DNA from: Kocuria subflava
GTDB taxonomy: Bacteria > Actinomycetota > Actinomycetes > Actinomycetales > Micrococcaceae
Assembly (NCBI RefSeq): GCF_012163155.1
Contig: NZ_JAAVUN010000013.1
Location: 1 to 64,000, forward strand
Reading direction: 5' to 3'
Length of the DNA: 64,000 nt
Each line of letters opens with the position of its first letter. The stretch's first letter is position 1. This document shows positions 1-7,680 of the stretch, in pieces. The notes beneath the pieces are model-generated. The model saw nothing but the letters and a program-made list of their open reading frames with translations, had not been told where the DNA came from and did not search any database. The position numbers were made by a program, and so were the translations under genes.

Positions 1-26
1 CCGGCGTCGACGAGTCGGTCGATCAC
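1..26 (-). CDS. IS3-family transposase OrfB, start only
   Basis: A GTG at 24-26 overlaps the OrfA stop codon (GTGA) and opens the sequence MIDRLVDAG before the window ends. This is the usual position and N-terminal style of the DDE catalytic OrfB of IS3 elements, which is normally made as an OrfAB fusion by programmed frameshifting. The catalytic domain itself lies outside the window, so whether the element is intact cannot be judged. Confidence 0.5.
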
Positions 27-322
27 CGGGTGCGCCCTTTTGGGGCAACTCCTCCCTCCTCGTCGAGCCACGTCGCGGCCCGGCGGAGGATCGCGATCTC
101 CTGCTCGAGCTGGCGGACACGGCCGCGCGCCGCGCGGAGCTCGGCAGATTCCTGGCTGCTTAGTCCCGGCCGGCGGCCGTGGTCGATATCGTCCTGTCGC
201 AGCCAGTTGTGGAGGGTGACCTCGTGGATGCCCAGGTCCAGTGCGGTCTGCTTGACCTGGCGGCCCTCGCGGACCAGAGCGATGGCACGGGCACGGAACT
301 CGGGAGGGTACGGGCGTGGCAT
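23..322 (-). CDS. IS3-family transposase OrfA (helix-turn-helix)
   Basis: This 99-residue protein begins MPRPYPPEFRARAIALV, the typical opening of IS3 OrfA (transposase_8 / HTH_Tnp_1). The helix-turn-helix spans roughly residues 10-45 (QTALDLGIHEVTLHNWLR) and binds the element ends. It is followed by a leucine-zipper-like stretch (LRAARGRVRQLEQEIAIL) used for dimerisation. I chose the ATG at 320-322 because the family starts at this point; an in-frame upstream start would add 19 residues that do not look like the family. It overlaps the start of OrfB by 4 bases. Confidence 0.85.
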   Translation of the reverse strand: MPRPYPPEFRARAIALVREGRQVKQTALDLGIHEVTLHNWLRQDDIDHGRRPGLSSQESAELRAARGRVRQLEQEIAILRRAATWLDEEGGVAPKGRTR

Positions 323-387
323 GCGAAGAGCCTTCCATGAAGACCATCGACTAGCGACGTCAACTGGAAACCGAGCCATAGGTCAGG

Positions 388-666
388 TCAAGATGTCACC
401 TGATCGTGCAGCAGTCCCGTCCCTAGTGAATACTGAGAGCGTGACTTACCCCGGACCGGCCCTTCACGTATAAACCTGGGTAGGTAATTTCGGCAGTGGG
501 CAGTACCTACCGCTGGCCAGCGAAGCGCGTAGGCGGAATCCTCGAAGTTACGGAAGCTGCGGGCGACCCGGCACATCACCTCGATCACCCCATTGACGGC
601 CCCTGCAGGACCGCTCGAAGCCGGTCGGTGGTGAAATAAGCCGGGCTCGCCATCCACCATCGACAT
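388..666 (-). pseudogene. Decayed ISL3-type transposase C-terminal fragment
   Basis: The minus strand encodes GPAGAVNGVIEVMCRVARSF followed by RNFED. This resembles the conserved C-terminal block of ISL3-family transposases (roughly GPTEAVNG-IE---RIA-GFRNF). Nothing upstream restores the rest of a transposase, and after this block the frame runs into unrelated sequence, so it is a scar and not a gene. It fills most of the 348-base gap between the IS3 OrfA and the HepT gene and marks the area as a repeated insertion target. Bases 323-387 show nothing recognisable. Confidence 0.5.
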
Positions 667-670
667 GAGA

Positions 671-1006
671 TCAGATGTCGTCGACGTGGCCCCGCAGCAC
701 CTCGCGGAGCTGAGGGAGGTGGGTTACCACGACGTCACGAACCACCTCGACGTCAACCCCGAAATACTGATGGACCAGGATATTGCGGAACCCGCGGATC
801 TGGGACCAAGGCACCTCGAGGTGAGCACCAGTGATGTCAGCAGGAAGATGCGTCACCGCTTCACCAATGATCTGCAGATTCCGCTCGATGGCGTCTTCAA
901 CCATCTCCACATCCGTGAAATCATCTTGCAGGGCTACGACGTAACGCGTGCACCGTTCGATGGCTTCAAGGACATCATCAATGCGCTGGGCGGGGTCACG
1001 ACTCAC
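671..1006 (-). CDS. hepT: HepT-like HEPN-domain toxin
   Basis: This 111-residue, all-helical protein belongs to the HepT/DUF86 family of HEPN ribonuclease toxins. The signature R-x4-H-x-Y is present as RNILVHQY (Arg74, His79, Tyr81). Arg and His form the RNase site, and the Tyr is the residue that the partner nucleotidyltransferase adenylylates in characterised HepT/MntA pairs. The gene starts inside the antitoxin stop codon (ATGA overlap), which indicates coupled translation. The motif is intact, so the toxin should be active unless modified. Its target RNA cannot be read from sequence. Confidence 0.85.
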   Translation of the reverse strand: MSRDPAQRIDDVLEAIERCTRYVVALQDDFTDVEMVEDAIERNLQIIGEAVTHLPADITGAHLEVPWSQIRGFRNILVHQYFGVDVEVVRDVVVTHLPQLREVLRGHVDDI

Positions 1007-1332
1007 AGCGCGACCGCACCGGTGAGCGCCGAATCAGATACCGGCCGCTTGAGCAACTGGACCGGGAAAACGTCGATGTCATCCCTTCCGTACAGTTCCC
1101 GGGTCTCCTCCATGAGCCCGGAGGCTCGCATCAGCACGTTGCCGTCAGTCGGGTTCATGTCAACCAGGATGTCGATGTCCGATCCGGGGCGGGCGGTACC
1201 ACCTGCCACTGAACCAAATAACCGCGGCTTGGTTGCCCCGTATTTATCGAGCAGCACCTGGAATTCGTCGCGGCGCGCTTGGAGGATCTTGCGCAGCGCG
1301 ACCGTCTCAGGCGTCATGACAGTCTCGGACAT
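1003..1332 (-). CDS. mntA: MntA-like nucleotidyltransferase antitoxin
   Basis: This minimal nucleotidyltransferase of 109 residues carries the full GS-x10-D-x-D motif (Gly40, Ser41, Asp52, Asp54) in GSVAGGTARPGSDIDILVD. In the HepT/MntA type of module this enzyme neutralises HepT by transferring AMP to its active-site tyrosine. I start at the ATG at 1330-1332. A reading frame continues upstream to 1545, but its sequence does not resemble the family. The stop codon overlaps the hepT start, so both are made from one transcript. The 209 bases upstream (1333-1541) hold its promoter region and no gene I can support. Confidence 0.83.
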   Translation of the reverse strand: MSETVMTPETVALRKILQARRDEFQVLLDKYGATKPRLFGSVAGGTARPGSDIDILVDMNPTDGNVLMRASGLMEETRELYGRDDIDVFPVQLLKRPVSDSALTGAVAL

Positions 1333-1541
1333 GGCCCCACCATACCGACGTCGTCGCAGCGTCGTACAGCCATGTTCCTGAGCCCACCGCGCCCTTCCTA
1401 ACCAGCCAGGGCCTTCTTGACTTGTGACCTCTGGCTTGACGGACCCACACGGGCACCTCCACTTCCATGTCGCCCACGCAGTTAAATCGGCAACACAGCC
1501 GTTGGATCCGCCTTGACAGAAATGTCGATACCCGAATCCAA

Positions 1542-1937
1542 TCACCCGGACGCGACGGGATCGACTGTGCCGAGCCCGAGATGTTCAGCCACCGTCTTCA
1601 TGATGGCATCGTGAGTCGCAACCGTCACTGATTCTCCGATCAGCAGCGCAGTGGCCAAGTGCAAGGCGTCGAGTGTCTTGACATGCCGTTCGATTGACTC
1701 CGCAACCGTGTGCACCTCACGGGTGATGTCGAACAGGCCCACACGACTCAGCAGCGGCTCCGCGTCCGACGGCGGTCTCTGATCACGTCTGAGAACCCGA
1801 ACCACCTCGGTCCGCAACAGCCGCGACGACACGAAATCCACATCATGTTCATCCATCCATGCCTGCAGTTGCAGACGTTCTGGAACGTCAAGGATGGTGC
1901 GCAGCGCCACCGAAGAATCGAGGTAGACAATGTTCAC
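1542..1937 (-). CDS. vapC: VapC-type PIN-domain toxin ribonuclease
   Basis: This PIN-domain protein of 131 residues has the acidic residues expected for a Mg-dependent RNase: Asp7 in YLDSSVA, Glu44 in RTEVVR, Asp90 in LDALHLATA and Asp110 in ATHDAI. VapC toxins cleave tRNA or rRNA and are held inactive by a small antitoxin encoded just upstream. Here the antitoxin gene ends 3 bases before this start. Length and residue spacing are normal. The specific RNA target is unknown. Confidence 0.85.
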   Translation of the reverse strand: MNIVYLDSSVALRTILDVPERLQLQAWMDEHDVDFVSSRLLRTEVVRVLRRDQRPPSDAEPLLSRVGLFDITREVHTVAESIERHVKTLDALHLATALLIGESVTVATHDAIMKTVAEHLGLGTVDPVASG

Positions 1938-1940
1938 GGC

Positions 1941-2219
1941 TCAGTGATCGCCCTTCATCTGGTCAAGCAGCAGGTCAACGTCCCCGGACTCGTAGCGCGG
2001 ACCGCCAACCACCTCGGGCCAGGGCACCTGCTTCAAGACCGGAGGGGTGTAACGCCCCTGCCGCTGCGCTCGAGCCAGCGAATCGTCCTGGCCAACGTAG
2101 TAACTCACTCGCCAACGCGGTTCGCCCCGCTCAGTCACAACCACCTCACCAGCCTCCACCACCCGCGCAAGGACTTCCGCCGTGCGTTGGTTGAGATCAC
2201 GCTTGGTCACTGTCGTCAT
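1941..2219 (-). CDS. Phd/YefM-type antitoxin partner of VapC
   Basis: This 92-residue protein starts MTTVTKRDLNQRTAEVL and continues VVEAGEVVVTERGEPRWRV. This is the Phd/YefM antitoxin fold, in which the N-terminal half binds the operator DNA and the acidic C-terminal tail (GDVDLLLDQMKGDH) wraps the toxin. It precedes vapC by 3 bases on the same strand, and such pairs usually autoregulate by conditional cooperativity. It is the second toxin-antitoxin module in 1.6 kb. The short upstream gap (2220-2303) should contain the promoter and operator. Confidence 0.82.
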   Translation of the reverse strand: MTTVTKRDLNQRTAEVLARVVEAGEVVVTERGEPRWRVSYYVGQDDSLARAQRQGRYTPPVLKQVPWPEVVGGPRYESGDVDLLLDQMKGDH

Positions 2220-2303
2220 GAACCCACTGTACTACCCATGTCCGACATCGACCCGGCAGCGAGGGCTCCGCACGCTGTCAGCCGCCGGTGAGGAGATGGA
2301 CCA

Positions 2304-2936
2304 TCAAACACCCAACGTCAGGACTTCATCCGCCAGGTGCTCCACATCGGCAGGATCGTGGCTGACCACCACGGCGGTCCGGCCTTCCAGGACCCGGGAC
2401 AACAGTTCCCGCAGATCCTCTTTGCCTGCTGCATCCACTGGCGCCAAGGGTTCGTCCAACAGCAGCAACTCCGGCTCGGCAGCCAACGCGCGGGCCAGAG
2501 CCACCCGCTGGGCTTGCCCCCCGGACAAAGCATCCGGCTGCCGTGAGGCAAAACGTTCGGCACCCACCTCTCGCAGCCACCCCATGGCCGCCTCCCGGGC
2601 GGCGCGGCGCGTCAGCCCCCGCGAGCGCTGGGCGAAAGCCACGTTCTCCAGCACAGACAGGTGCGGAAACAACAAGGGCCTTTGTGCCATCAGAGTCACC
2701 GCCCTGCGGTGGGGTGCCACCCAGGTGCCGCGGGCGTCGTCGTCCAGGTTGAACAGGGTCCGGCCCTGCAGGCTCGCGTGGCCGCAGGAGGGGATGAGCA
2801 ACCCGGCCAGTACGTCCAGCACCGTGGACTTTCCGCAACCGTTGGGGCCGGTCAACCCCAAGGTGCGGCCGGCCCCCAGAGAACACGCGGCCTGCACACC
2901 ACGGGAGGCAACGTGCAGATCGAAGATCAAGGTCAC
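2304..2936 (-). CDS. modC: Molybdate ABC transporter ATP-binding protein, short form
   Basis: This 210-residue ABC ATPase has Walker [10 protein letters not shown] (about residues 30-38), a signature LSGGQ and Walker B LLLLDEP followed by the H-loop region VVSHD. It powers molybdate uptake with ModA and ModB. Classical ModC proteins are about 350 residues and carry a C-terminal Mop domain. That domain is absent here, while a separate Mop-domain protein is encoded at the head of the operon. The start is a GTG overlapping the modB stop (GTGA). Confidence 0.85.
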   Translation of the reverse strand: MTLIFDLHVASRGVQAACSLGAGRTLGLTGPNGCGKSTVLDVLAGLLIPSCGHASLQGRTLFNLDDDARGTWVAPHRRAVTLMAQRPLLFPHLSVLENVAFAQRSRGLTRRAAREAAMGWLREVGAERFASRQPDALSGGQAQRVALARALAAEPELLLLDEPLAPVDAAGKEDLRELLSRVLEGRTAVVVSHDPADVEHLADEVLTLGV

Positions 2937-3736
2937 GACTGCCTCCGGAAGGCTCGCGGAGCAGAGAACCCAACCACCACAACGGCAACCATCACCAGAA
3001 CCAGGGCCAGCGCCACGGCGGCATCAGGGTCCACCTCCCGCTGAAGATAGATCTCCAACGGGAGCGTCCGCGTGACCCCTTGCAGGGAACCCGCAAAGGT
3101 CAACGTGGCCCCGAACTCCCCCAAACTCCGGGCAAAAGCCAAAACGGCCCCGGACCCCAGCCCGGGCAGCACCAGTGGCAAGGTGATGCGCCGCAGCACG
3201 GTTCCGGGGCCTGCCCCCAACGTGGCCGCCAGCCCCTCGTACCGGGTGCCCACGCTGCGCAATGCCCCTTCCAGCCCCACCACCAGGAACGGCAGGGACA
3301 CGAACGTCTGGGCAATCACCACCGCCGTGGTGCTGAAGGCTATGGAGATGCCGAGCACTTCCAGATGTTGACCCAACAGTCCGGCACGGCCGTAAACACT
3401 GAGCAGCGCAATACCGCCCACCACCGGCGGCAACACCAACGGCAGCAGAATCAAGGAGCGCACCAGCCGCTGCCCCCGGAACTGGGAGCGGGCAAGCAAC
3501 AACGCCAGCGGGGTGCCCAGCAGGACACACAGAACGGTGCTGGCGGCAGCTGTCCGCAGACTCAACCACAACGCCGCCACCGAGGACTCCGAGCTGACCA
3601 GTGCCCAGAAGGAACCCACGTCCACCCGGAACACCATGCCCACCACCGGCAAGGCAATGAACAACGCGCCCGCAATGGCCGGCACAGCCACCCACCACGG
3701 AACAGCCAGGTAGGACTTGGCCTTAGGAGCCCGCAC
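2933..3736 (-). CDS. modB: Molybdate ABC transporter permease
   Basis: This inner-membrane permease has about five to six hydrophobic segments. The ABC permease EAA-loop region lies near residues 155-195 ([20 protein letters not shown] followed by a conserved G-x9-P-like stretch, [10 protein letters not shown]). It forms the molybdate channel, with ModA delivering the substrate and ModC hydrolysing ATP. I place the start at the GTG at 3734-3736, because an AGAGGG lies 5 bases before it and translation then overlaps the modA end by 14 bases. Earlier in-frame GTG codons exist but lack a comparable binding site. Confidence 0.82.
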   Translation of the reverse strand: MRAPKAKSYLAVPWWVAVPAIAGALFIALPVVGMVFRVDVGSFWALVSSESSVAALWLSLRTAAASTVLCVLLGTPLALLLARSQFRGQRLVRSLILLPLVLPPVVGGIALLSVYGRAGLLGQHLEVLGISIAFSTTAVVIAQTFVSLPFLVVGLEGALRSVGTRYEGLAATLGAGPGTVLRRITLPLVLPGLGSGAVLAFARSLGEFGATLTFAGSLQGVTRTLPLEIYLQREVDPDAAVALALVLVMVAVVVVGFSAPRAFRRQS

Positions 3737-4508
3737 CAAAACCCTCTTGCGCCAACCGCTCCTGGCCACGTGGACCACGCACAAAGTCCACGAACTCCTG
3801 CGTCAACTCGGTGTTCCGGGCGGAAGCGAGTTCAGCAATGGGGTACTTGTTGACGGCCTGATCCGCTTGAGCGATCGGGACTTCCTCCACGGCGTCCCCG
3901 GCGGCGGTGACATCGGTCTTGTAGACCACTCCGGCGTCAGCCTGCCCAGAGGTCACCTTGCCCATGACGTCCGTGACCGCGCTCTCCTCACTGACGGGGG
4001 TCAGTGAAACACCCGTGACCTCCTCGATCTTGTCCGTGGCAGCACCGCAGGGCACCCGGGATTCGCAGATCACCACGGACACCCCCTCCCCGCGGAGGTC
4101 CTGGAACCCGGAAATCCCCGCCGGGTTGCCCGGCGGCACGGCGATGGTCAGCGTGTTGGTGGCAAAAATGCTGGGCTCCCCCTCCACCAGACCCCCATCC
4201 ACAGCCTTGTCCATGTTGGCCTGATCCGCGGAGGCAAACACATCTGCCGCGGCACCGTCCTGCAGTTGCGTGACCAGCGTGGAGGAACCCGCAAAGTTCA
4301 GTTCCACGGTGGCCCCTGCATGCTCGGCCTCGAACTCCCGAGCCAAATCCGTGAACGAATCCGTCAGGGAGGCCGCGGCGTACACCGTGACGGTCTGATG
4401 CGCCTGCCCGGGCGCCTCACCGTTGCCTCCACACCCGGTCATGGTCACGACGACGACGCCGCACCCCACCACAGCCGATACCATCCGTGCAGTGCGTGAC
4501 CGACTCAT
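3723..4508 (-). CDS. modA: Molybdate-binding lipoprotein
   Basis: This 261-residue periplasmic-type binding protein is exported as a lipoprotein: the hydrophobic leader ends in a lipobox MTGC with Cys near residue 26. The mature part opens [20 protein letters not shown], the characteristic start of the ModA family, and contains [20 protein letters not shown], which binds the oxyanion. It captures molybdate or tungstate outside the membrane for ModBC. Its ATG overlaps the stop of the Mop-domain gene by 4 bases, so regulator and transporter are co-translated. Confidence 0.88.
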   Translation of the reverse strand: MSRSRTARMVSAVVGCGVVVVTMTGCGGNGEAPGQAHQTVTVYAAASLTDSFTDLAREFEAEHAGATVELNFAGSSTLVTQLQDGAAADVFASADQANMDKAVDGGLVEGEPSIFATNTLTIAVPPGNPAGISGFQDLRGEGVSVVICESRVPCGAATDKIEEVTGVSLTPVSEESAVTDVMGKVTSGQADAGVVYKTDVTAAGDAVEEVPIAQADQAVNKYPIAELASARNTELTQEFVDFVRGPRGQERLAQEGFGAGS

Positions 4509-4903
4509 GTCTGCGGCACCTCCACCATCACGTTGGTCGACTTGACCACGGCAGTGGCCACGGAACCTGGTTCCAAGCCCAGGTCACGGACGGCTTCCGT
4601 GCTCATCAAGGACACCACGCGGTGCGGGCCACACTGCATCTCCACCTGGGACATCACCTTGTCGGAGGTCACGGCGGTCACCAGCCCCACCATGCGATTG
4701 CGCGCGGAACTGGCCACATGGGTGGGGTCCTCCGGTTGAGTGGCCAGGGACTTGACCAACTCGGCCAGCTCCAACCCGTCAATCACGGTCTGGCCGCCGT
4801 CTTGTTTGGAGGCTGTCAGGCGCCCGGAGGTGACCCACCGGCGCACAGTGTCATCACTGACGCCCAGGAAATGGGCCGCTTGTGATACGGAAATAGCTGT
4901 CAT
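4505..4903 (-). CDS. HTH plus single Mop-domain molybdate-responsive regulator
   Basis: This small protein of 132 residues combines an excisionase/MerR-like helix-turn-helix at the N-terminus (ISVSQAAHFLGVSDDTVRRW, residues 4-23) with one TOBE/Mop molybdate-binding domain (residues about 68-130, ARNRMVGLVTAVTSDKVMSQ and following). It likely senses molybdate and controls the operon it heads, replacing the larger ModE. The ATG at 4901-4903 is chosen because the HTH begins there; the frame extends far upstream without family resemblance. It is divergent from nadE, with 123 bases between them. The single Mop domain implies that oligomerisation is needed to form a ligand site. Confidence 0.78.
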   Translation of the reverse strand: MTAISVSQAAHFLGVSDDTVRRWVTSGRLTASKQDGGQTVIDGLELAELVKSLATQPEDPTHVASSARNRMVGLVTAVTSDKVMSQVEMQCGPHRVVSLMSTEAVRDLGLEPGSVATAVVKSTNVMVEVPQT

Positions 4904-5026
4904 GGAGCCCAATCTATCCGCATCTACGGTTCCAACTTGTCTGGATGCACGCAGTGGCACCTTCTCATGATGTGAGTACGGGGCAGTGGACACTCCCGCG
5001 AAACACCGCACGATTAGCATGAGCCC

Positions 5027-5863
5027 ATGCGCGAACTGCAGAGAATCATCATCCAGGAGATGGGCGTGGCCCCGGTCGTCGACCCCGCTGAGGAAGTTCA
5101 GAAGCGGGTGCAGTTCCTGGTGGACTACGCCAAGGCCACGGGTGCCGGCGGCTTTGTCCTGGGCATCTCCGGCGGCGTGGATTCCTCCCTGGCCGGACGC
5201 CTGGCCCAGTTGGCCGTTGAGCAGCTGCGCGCCCAGGGAACGGGCGCCGTGTTTGTGGCCGTTCGGCTGCCTCACAAGGTCCAGCAGGATGAGGCGGATG
5301 CCCAGAAGGCCTTGGAGTTCATCCAGGCTGATGAAGTTGTCACGTTCAACATCGGCCCCGCCGTGGACGGATTCACCGAAGGATTCACGGCAGCCACGGG
5401 ACAGGAGATCACCGACTACAACAAGGGCAACGTCAAGGCCCGGGTTCGCATGGTGGCCCAGTACGCACTGGCCGGGGACCGGCGTCTGCTGGTGATCGGC
5501 ACGGACCACGGAGCCGAATCCGTCACCGGGTTCTTCACCAAGTTCGGCGACGGCGGTGCCGACGTCCTGCCCCTGTTCACCTTCAACAAACGCCAGATCC
5601 GCGCCGTGACCGAGCACTTGGGCGCACCGGAATCCGTGTGGCAGAAGGTCCCCACCGCTGACCTGTTGGATGACCGCCCCGGTCAAACGGATGAAACGGA
5701 ACTGGGCATCACCTACGACGCCATTGACGACTACCTGGAAGGCCGCTCGATCGACTCAGAAGCAGCTGAAAAGATCGAGGCCCGCTGGGCAGCCACCCGC
5801 CACAAGCGCACCACGCCGGTGACCTTGATGGACTCCTGGTGGAGGTCCCAGCCCACAGGGTGA
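5027..5863 (+). CDS. nadE: Ammonia-dependent NAD+ synthetase
   Basis: NadE carries out the last step of NAD biosynthesis: nicotinate adenine dinucleotide plus ATP and ammonia gives NAD+. The PP-loop for ATP is [19 protein letters not shown] near residue 45. Further family blocks are GNVKARVRM, the tract [20 protein letters not shown], and the end [14 protein letters not shown]. At 278 residues it is the short, ammonia-using form without the glutaminase domain, so the cell must supply free ammonia. It is monocistronic and ends just before a strong hairpin. Confidence 0.93.
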   Translation: MRELQRIIIQEMGVAPVVDPAEEVQKRVQFLVDYAKATGAGGFVLGISGGVDSSLAGRLAQLAVEQLRAQGTGAVFVAVRLPHKVQQDEADAQKALEFIQADEVVTFNIGPAVDGFTEGFTAATGQEITDYNKGNVKARVRMVAQYALAGDRRLLVIGTDHGAESVTGFFTKFGDGGADVLPLFTFNKRQIRAVTEHLGAPESVWQKVPTADLLDDRPGQTDETELGITYDAIDDYLEGRSIDSEAAEKIEARWAATRHKRTTPVTLMDSWWRSQPTG

Positions 5864-5871
5864 TGACCCCT

Positions 5872-5934
5872 GTTTGAAACACGCTGTTTGGCCAGTTACC
5901 GCATCTGGAAACTGGCCCAAAGCGTGTTTCAAAC
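5872..5934. terminator. Bidirectional hairpin between convergent nadE and the next gene
   Basis: A long inverted repeat (arms 5872-5897 and 5909-5934, about 26 bases each, with one small bulge and an 11-base loop) lies 9 bases after nadE and 19 bases before the end of the convergent minus-strand gene. Both arms end in an A/T-containing GTTTGAAAC edge. It probably stops transcription from both sides. It belongs to the set of similar palindromes seen at other convergent gene ends in this window. Confidence 0.75.
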
Positions 5935-5952
5935 GGCAGCTGTCAGCTGGAC

Positions 5953-7170
5953 TCAGAAATCCCGGCGCAACAGGATGCCCTCATGAGCGGAGAGCACCAC
6001 CTGCTCAGGCGGTTCCGTGCCGTCCGGCAGAAGATAACCGGCGGGCAGGCGCACCTGGCGTCGTCGTCGTCCGTCACTGGCAAGGTTCACTGCAGCCCAC
6101 CCTTTGGTGAACGTGCGCGACCACAGGTTGACCACGGTCTCCGGGTCCTGAATGGGCTCACCCAGGTCCCAGGCCATCTCCGGGATCCACAGGCCGCGGC
6201 GGCCATCCGGTGAACTGGCGGCGTAGATCCCGTGGCCACCACCAAAGATCCAATAGGCCGCCAAACCGTAGCGGACCAACTCGATCTCGGCCTGGGAAAC
6301 CTCCGTGGAATCATCGTGCGCCTCCGTGGGCACAGGCGTGCGCACAATGGCCAGTTGATCCTGCGGGACAGCCTCCGGGCCATCGCTGACCAGGGCGTGG
6401 GTCTGTTGCCGGGCAGTACCCGGGTCCAGGACGCGACCGCCCACCGTGCTCAGCCAACCCGGCTCGAACACGCCACCCCACTGGGCCAACTTGACCCACC
6501 GTTCCGGCGAGCGCCGGGCATCACCCACGGAGGCCACCATGATCTTGCCGATCCCGGCCAGTGCAAGGCCTGCTTCAGCAAAGAGGTCGTCGTTGGCTTC
6601 GCGCTGTTGAGTTTGCGAGCCCAGGTCGGGCAGCGGCAGGTCCAGTCGGGGGGTTTCCTCCAGATCCCCCACCCCCAGGACGCCGTCGAACGGGGAATCC
6701 TGCAGCTCAAGGACCACATTGTTGACCCATGCCTGACGGTATTCGGGATCCCAGACGCGCATCTGCCAGTGCCGTTCGGGCTCCTCCCACGCAATTCGTT
6801 CCCCGGAGCGGTCAACCGCAAACCACGTTCCGTTGCGCTCGGCCTGATTATGGGAGACGCCGGTGGAGAACAGCGGACCGGGATCCTCCTGGTCCACCAT
6901 GGCAATGTTCTTGCGGCACAGGACGGTGGTCTCAGGCGCCAGGGCCTTCAACTGGGCTGCGGCTTCCGTTTCCCACGGGTCAAAGATCGCAACCCGGCAG
7001 CATCCGGCCCAGGCCTGGATCTCGGTTGACGGGATGGGGCCCGACCCTTCCGGGGTGTAGCGAACCCAGGCCATGGAGGCAGGCCCAATGACCGTGCTCG
7101 GTGCCGACGGTGCAACACCCGCCTCATCAAGGCTTTGCCCTGTCCTGGCCTGTGCGTCCGTTGCGGACAT
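5953..7170 (-). CDS. Putative glycoside-hydrolase-like (GHL15-type) protein
   Basis: This protein of about 405 residues resembles the actinobacterial hypothetical glycosyl-hydrolase-like group (GHL15 style). It has a predicted alpha/beta-barrel with segments such as WVRYTPEGSGPIPSTEIQAW, DPEYRQAWVNNVV, DGVLGVGDLEETPRLDLPL and YWIFGGGHGIYAASSPDG. The recurring pattern of an acidic residue at strand ends fits a glycosidase, but no catalytic pair is proven. No signal peptide is visible, so it may act in the cytoplasm. The start at 7168-7170 is fixed by the strong binding site AGGGGGG just upstream; an earlier in-frame start would run through the structured leader. Function remains tentative. Confidence 0.55.
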   Translation of the reverse strand: MSATDAQARTGQSLDEAGVAPSAPSTVIGPASMAWVRYTPEGSGPIPSTEIQAWAGCCRVAIFDPWETEAAAQLKALAPETTVLCRKNIAMVDQEDPGPLFSTGVSHNQAERNGTWFAVDRSGERIAWEEPERHWQMRVWDPEYRQAWVNNVVLELQDSPFDGVLGVGDLEETPRLDLPLPDLGSQTQQREANDDLFAEAGLALAGIGKIMVASVGDARRSPERWVKLAQWGGVFEPGWLSTVGGRVLDPGTARQQTHALVSDGPEAVPQDQLAIVRTPVPTEAHDDSTEVSQAEIELVRYGLAAYWIFGGGHGIYAASSPDGRRGLWIPEMAWDLGEPIQDPETVVNLWSRTFTKGWAAVNLASDGRRRRQVRLPAGYLLPDGTEPPEQVVLSAHEGILLRRDF

Positions 7171-7182
7171 GATCCCCCCTGG

Positions 7183-7321
7183 GGCGCATGTGAGTGCGCC
7201 TGAATGACGTAGCTGAACCCCACCGTTTCCAGCGGTGGCACCCTGCGCAACGGACGTTGCCTGCTCCCCCACTCCCCAGTGGAGGGGTCAGACGTGATCC
7301 CCGATCGTCGTGTTGCGCAGG
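7183..7321 (-). promoter_or_regulatory. Structured leader of the glycoside-hydrolase-like gene
   Basis: Directly upstream of the ribosome binding site at 7171-7180 the minus strand can fold into several consecutive helices. These are GGCGCA/TGCGCC (7183-7188 with 7195-7200), CCACCG/CGGTGG (7220-7225 with 7233-7238) and CCACT/AGTGG (7269-7273 with 7278-7282). In addition, CCTGCGCAAC at 7242-7251 is perfectly complementary to 7312-7321, and its inner part can alternatively form the local hairpin GCAAC/GTTGC (7247-7260). Mutually exclusive pairing next to a start codon is what riboswitches and attenuators look like. It matches no riboswitch consensus I know. Confidence 0.38.
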
Positions 7322-7680
7322 TCCCCACTCCATAGGTACTGAATTCAGAGGCCCCCGCACAACGTGACCGGCGTCCCCGAAAGAGTGCCTGCCGCCTTCG
7401 GCCCCTCAATGTCAGGGCGCTGGGGGTAGGTGAATTCACACCCAAATCGCTGTATTTCACATGTATTACCTGGTCATGGCTGGTGAGCGTGCGGCCATGG
7501 CCGCTGGTGCTGTCCGGGGGCGCGGGCACGGCATGGTGATCGGTGACAAAAATTACAAGTGGACTGCCGAGTCCTCCGGTGACTTCACGACGACGCCCGC
7601 CTGCCGTCTGCGTTGTTTCTGTATCGGCGCGGCATGCCTCAGTTGATGCGGTGTCCGAGCTCTGACCTAGGGTTGAAGGC
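7322..7680. other. Intergenic region upstream of xthA
   Basis: These 359 bases separate the divergent glycoside-hydrolase-like gene leader and xthA. I see no convincing gene: a 61-codon frame at 7461-7646 has atypical composition and no binding site. The stretch around 7415-7475 is locally A/T-richer (GAATTCACACCCAAATCGC and following) and is the best place for a promoter, though no clear -35/-10 pair is visible. Confidence 0.4.

Larger units (their letters stand above)
1..322 (-). mobile_element. Partial IS3-family insertion sequence
   Basis: The left edge of the window cuts an IS3-type element in which a helix-turn-helix OrfA is followed, with a 4-base overlap, by the first codons of OrfB. 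Only the OrfA end and about 26 bases of OrfB are present. The terminal inverted repeat on the OrfA side must lie upstream of base 322, but I could not recognise it, so the true boundary is open. Confidence 0.7.

Noticed and set aside
665-1381. A 238-codon plus-strand frame covering the HepT/MntA genes
   Set aside because: HepT and MntA motifs on the minus strand are complete; this frame has no family resemblance.
4904-5026. A classical ModE operator between the Mop-domain gene and nadE
   Set aside because: Only a weak 5-base dyad (GCATC/GATGC) is visible and it does not match the ModE consensus well enough to annotate.
7461-7646. A 61-codon plus-strand frame upstream of xthA
   Set aside because: No binding site, atypical composition and no similarity that I recognise; listed only as part of the intergenic region.
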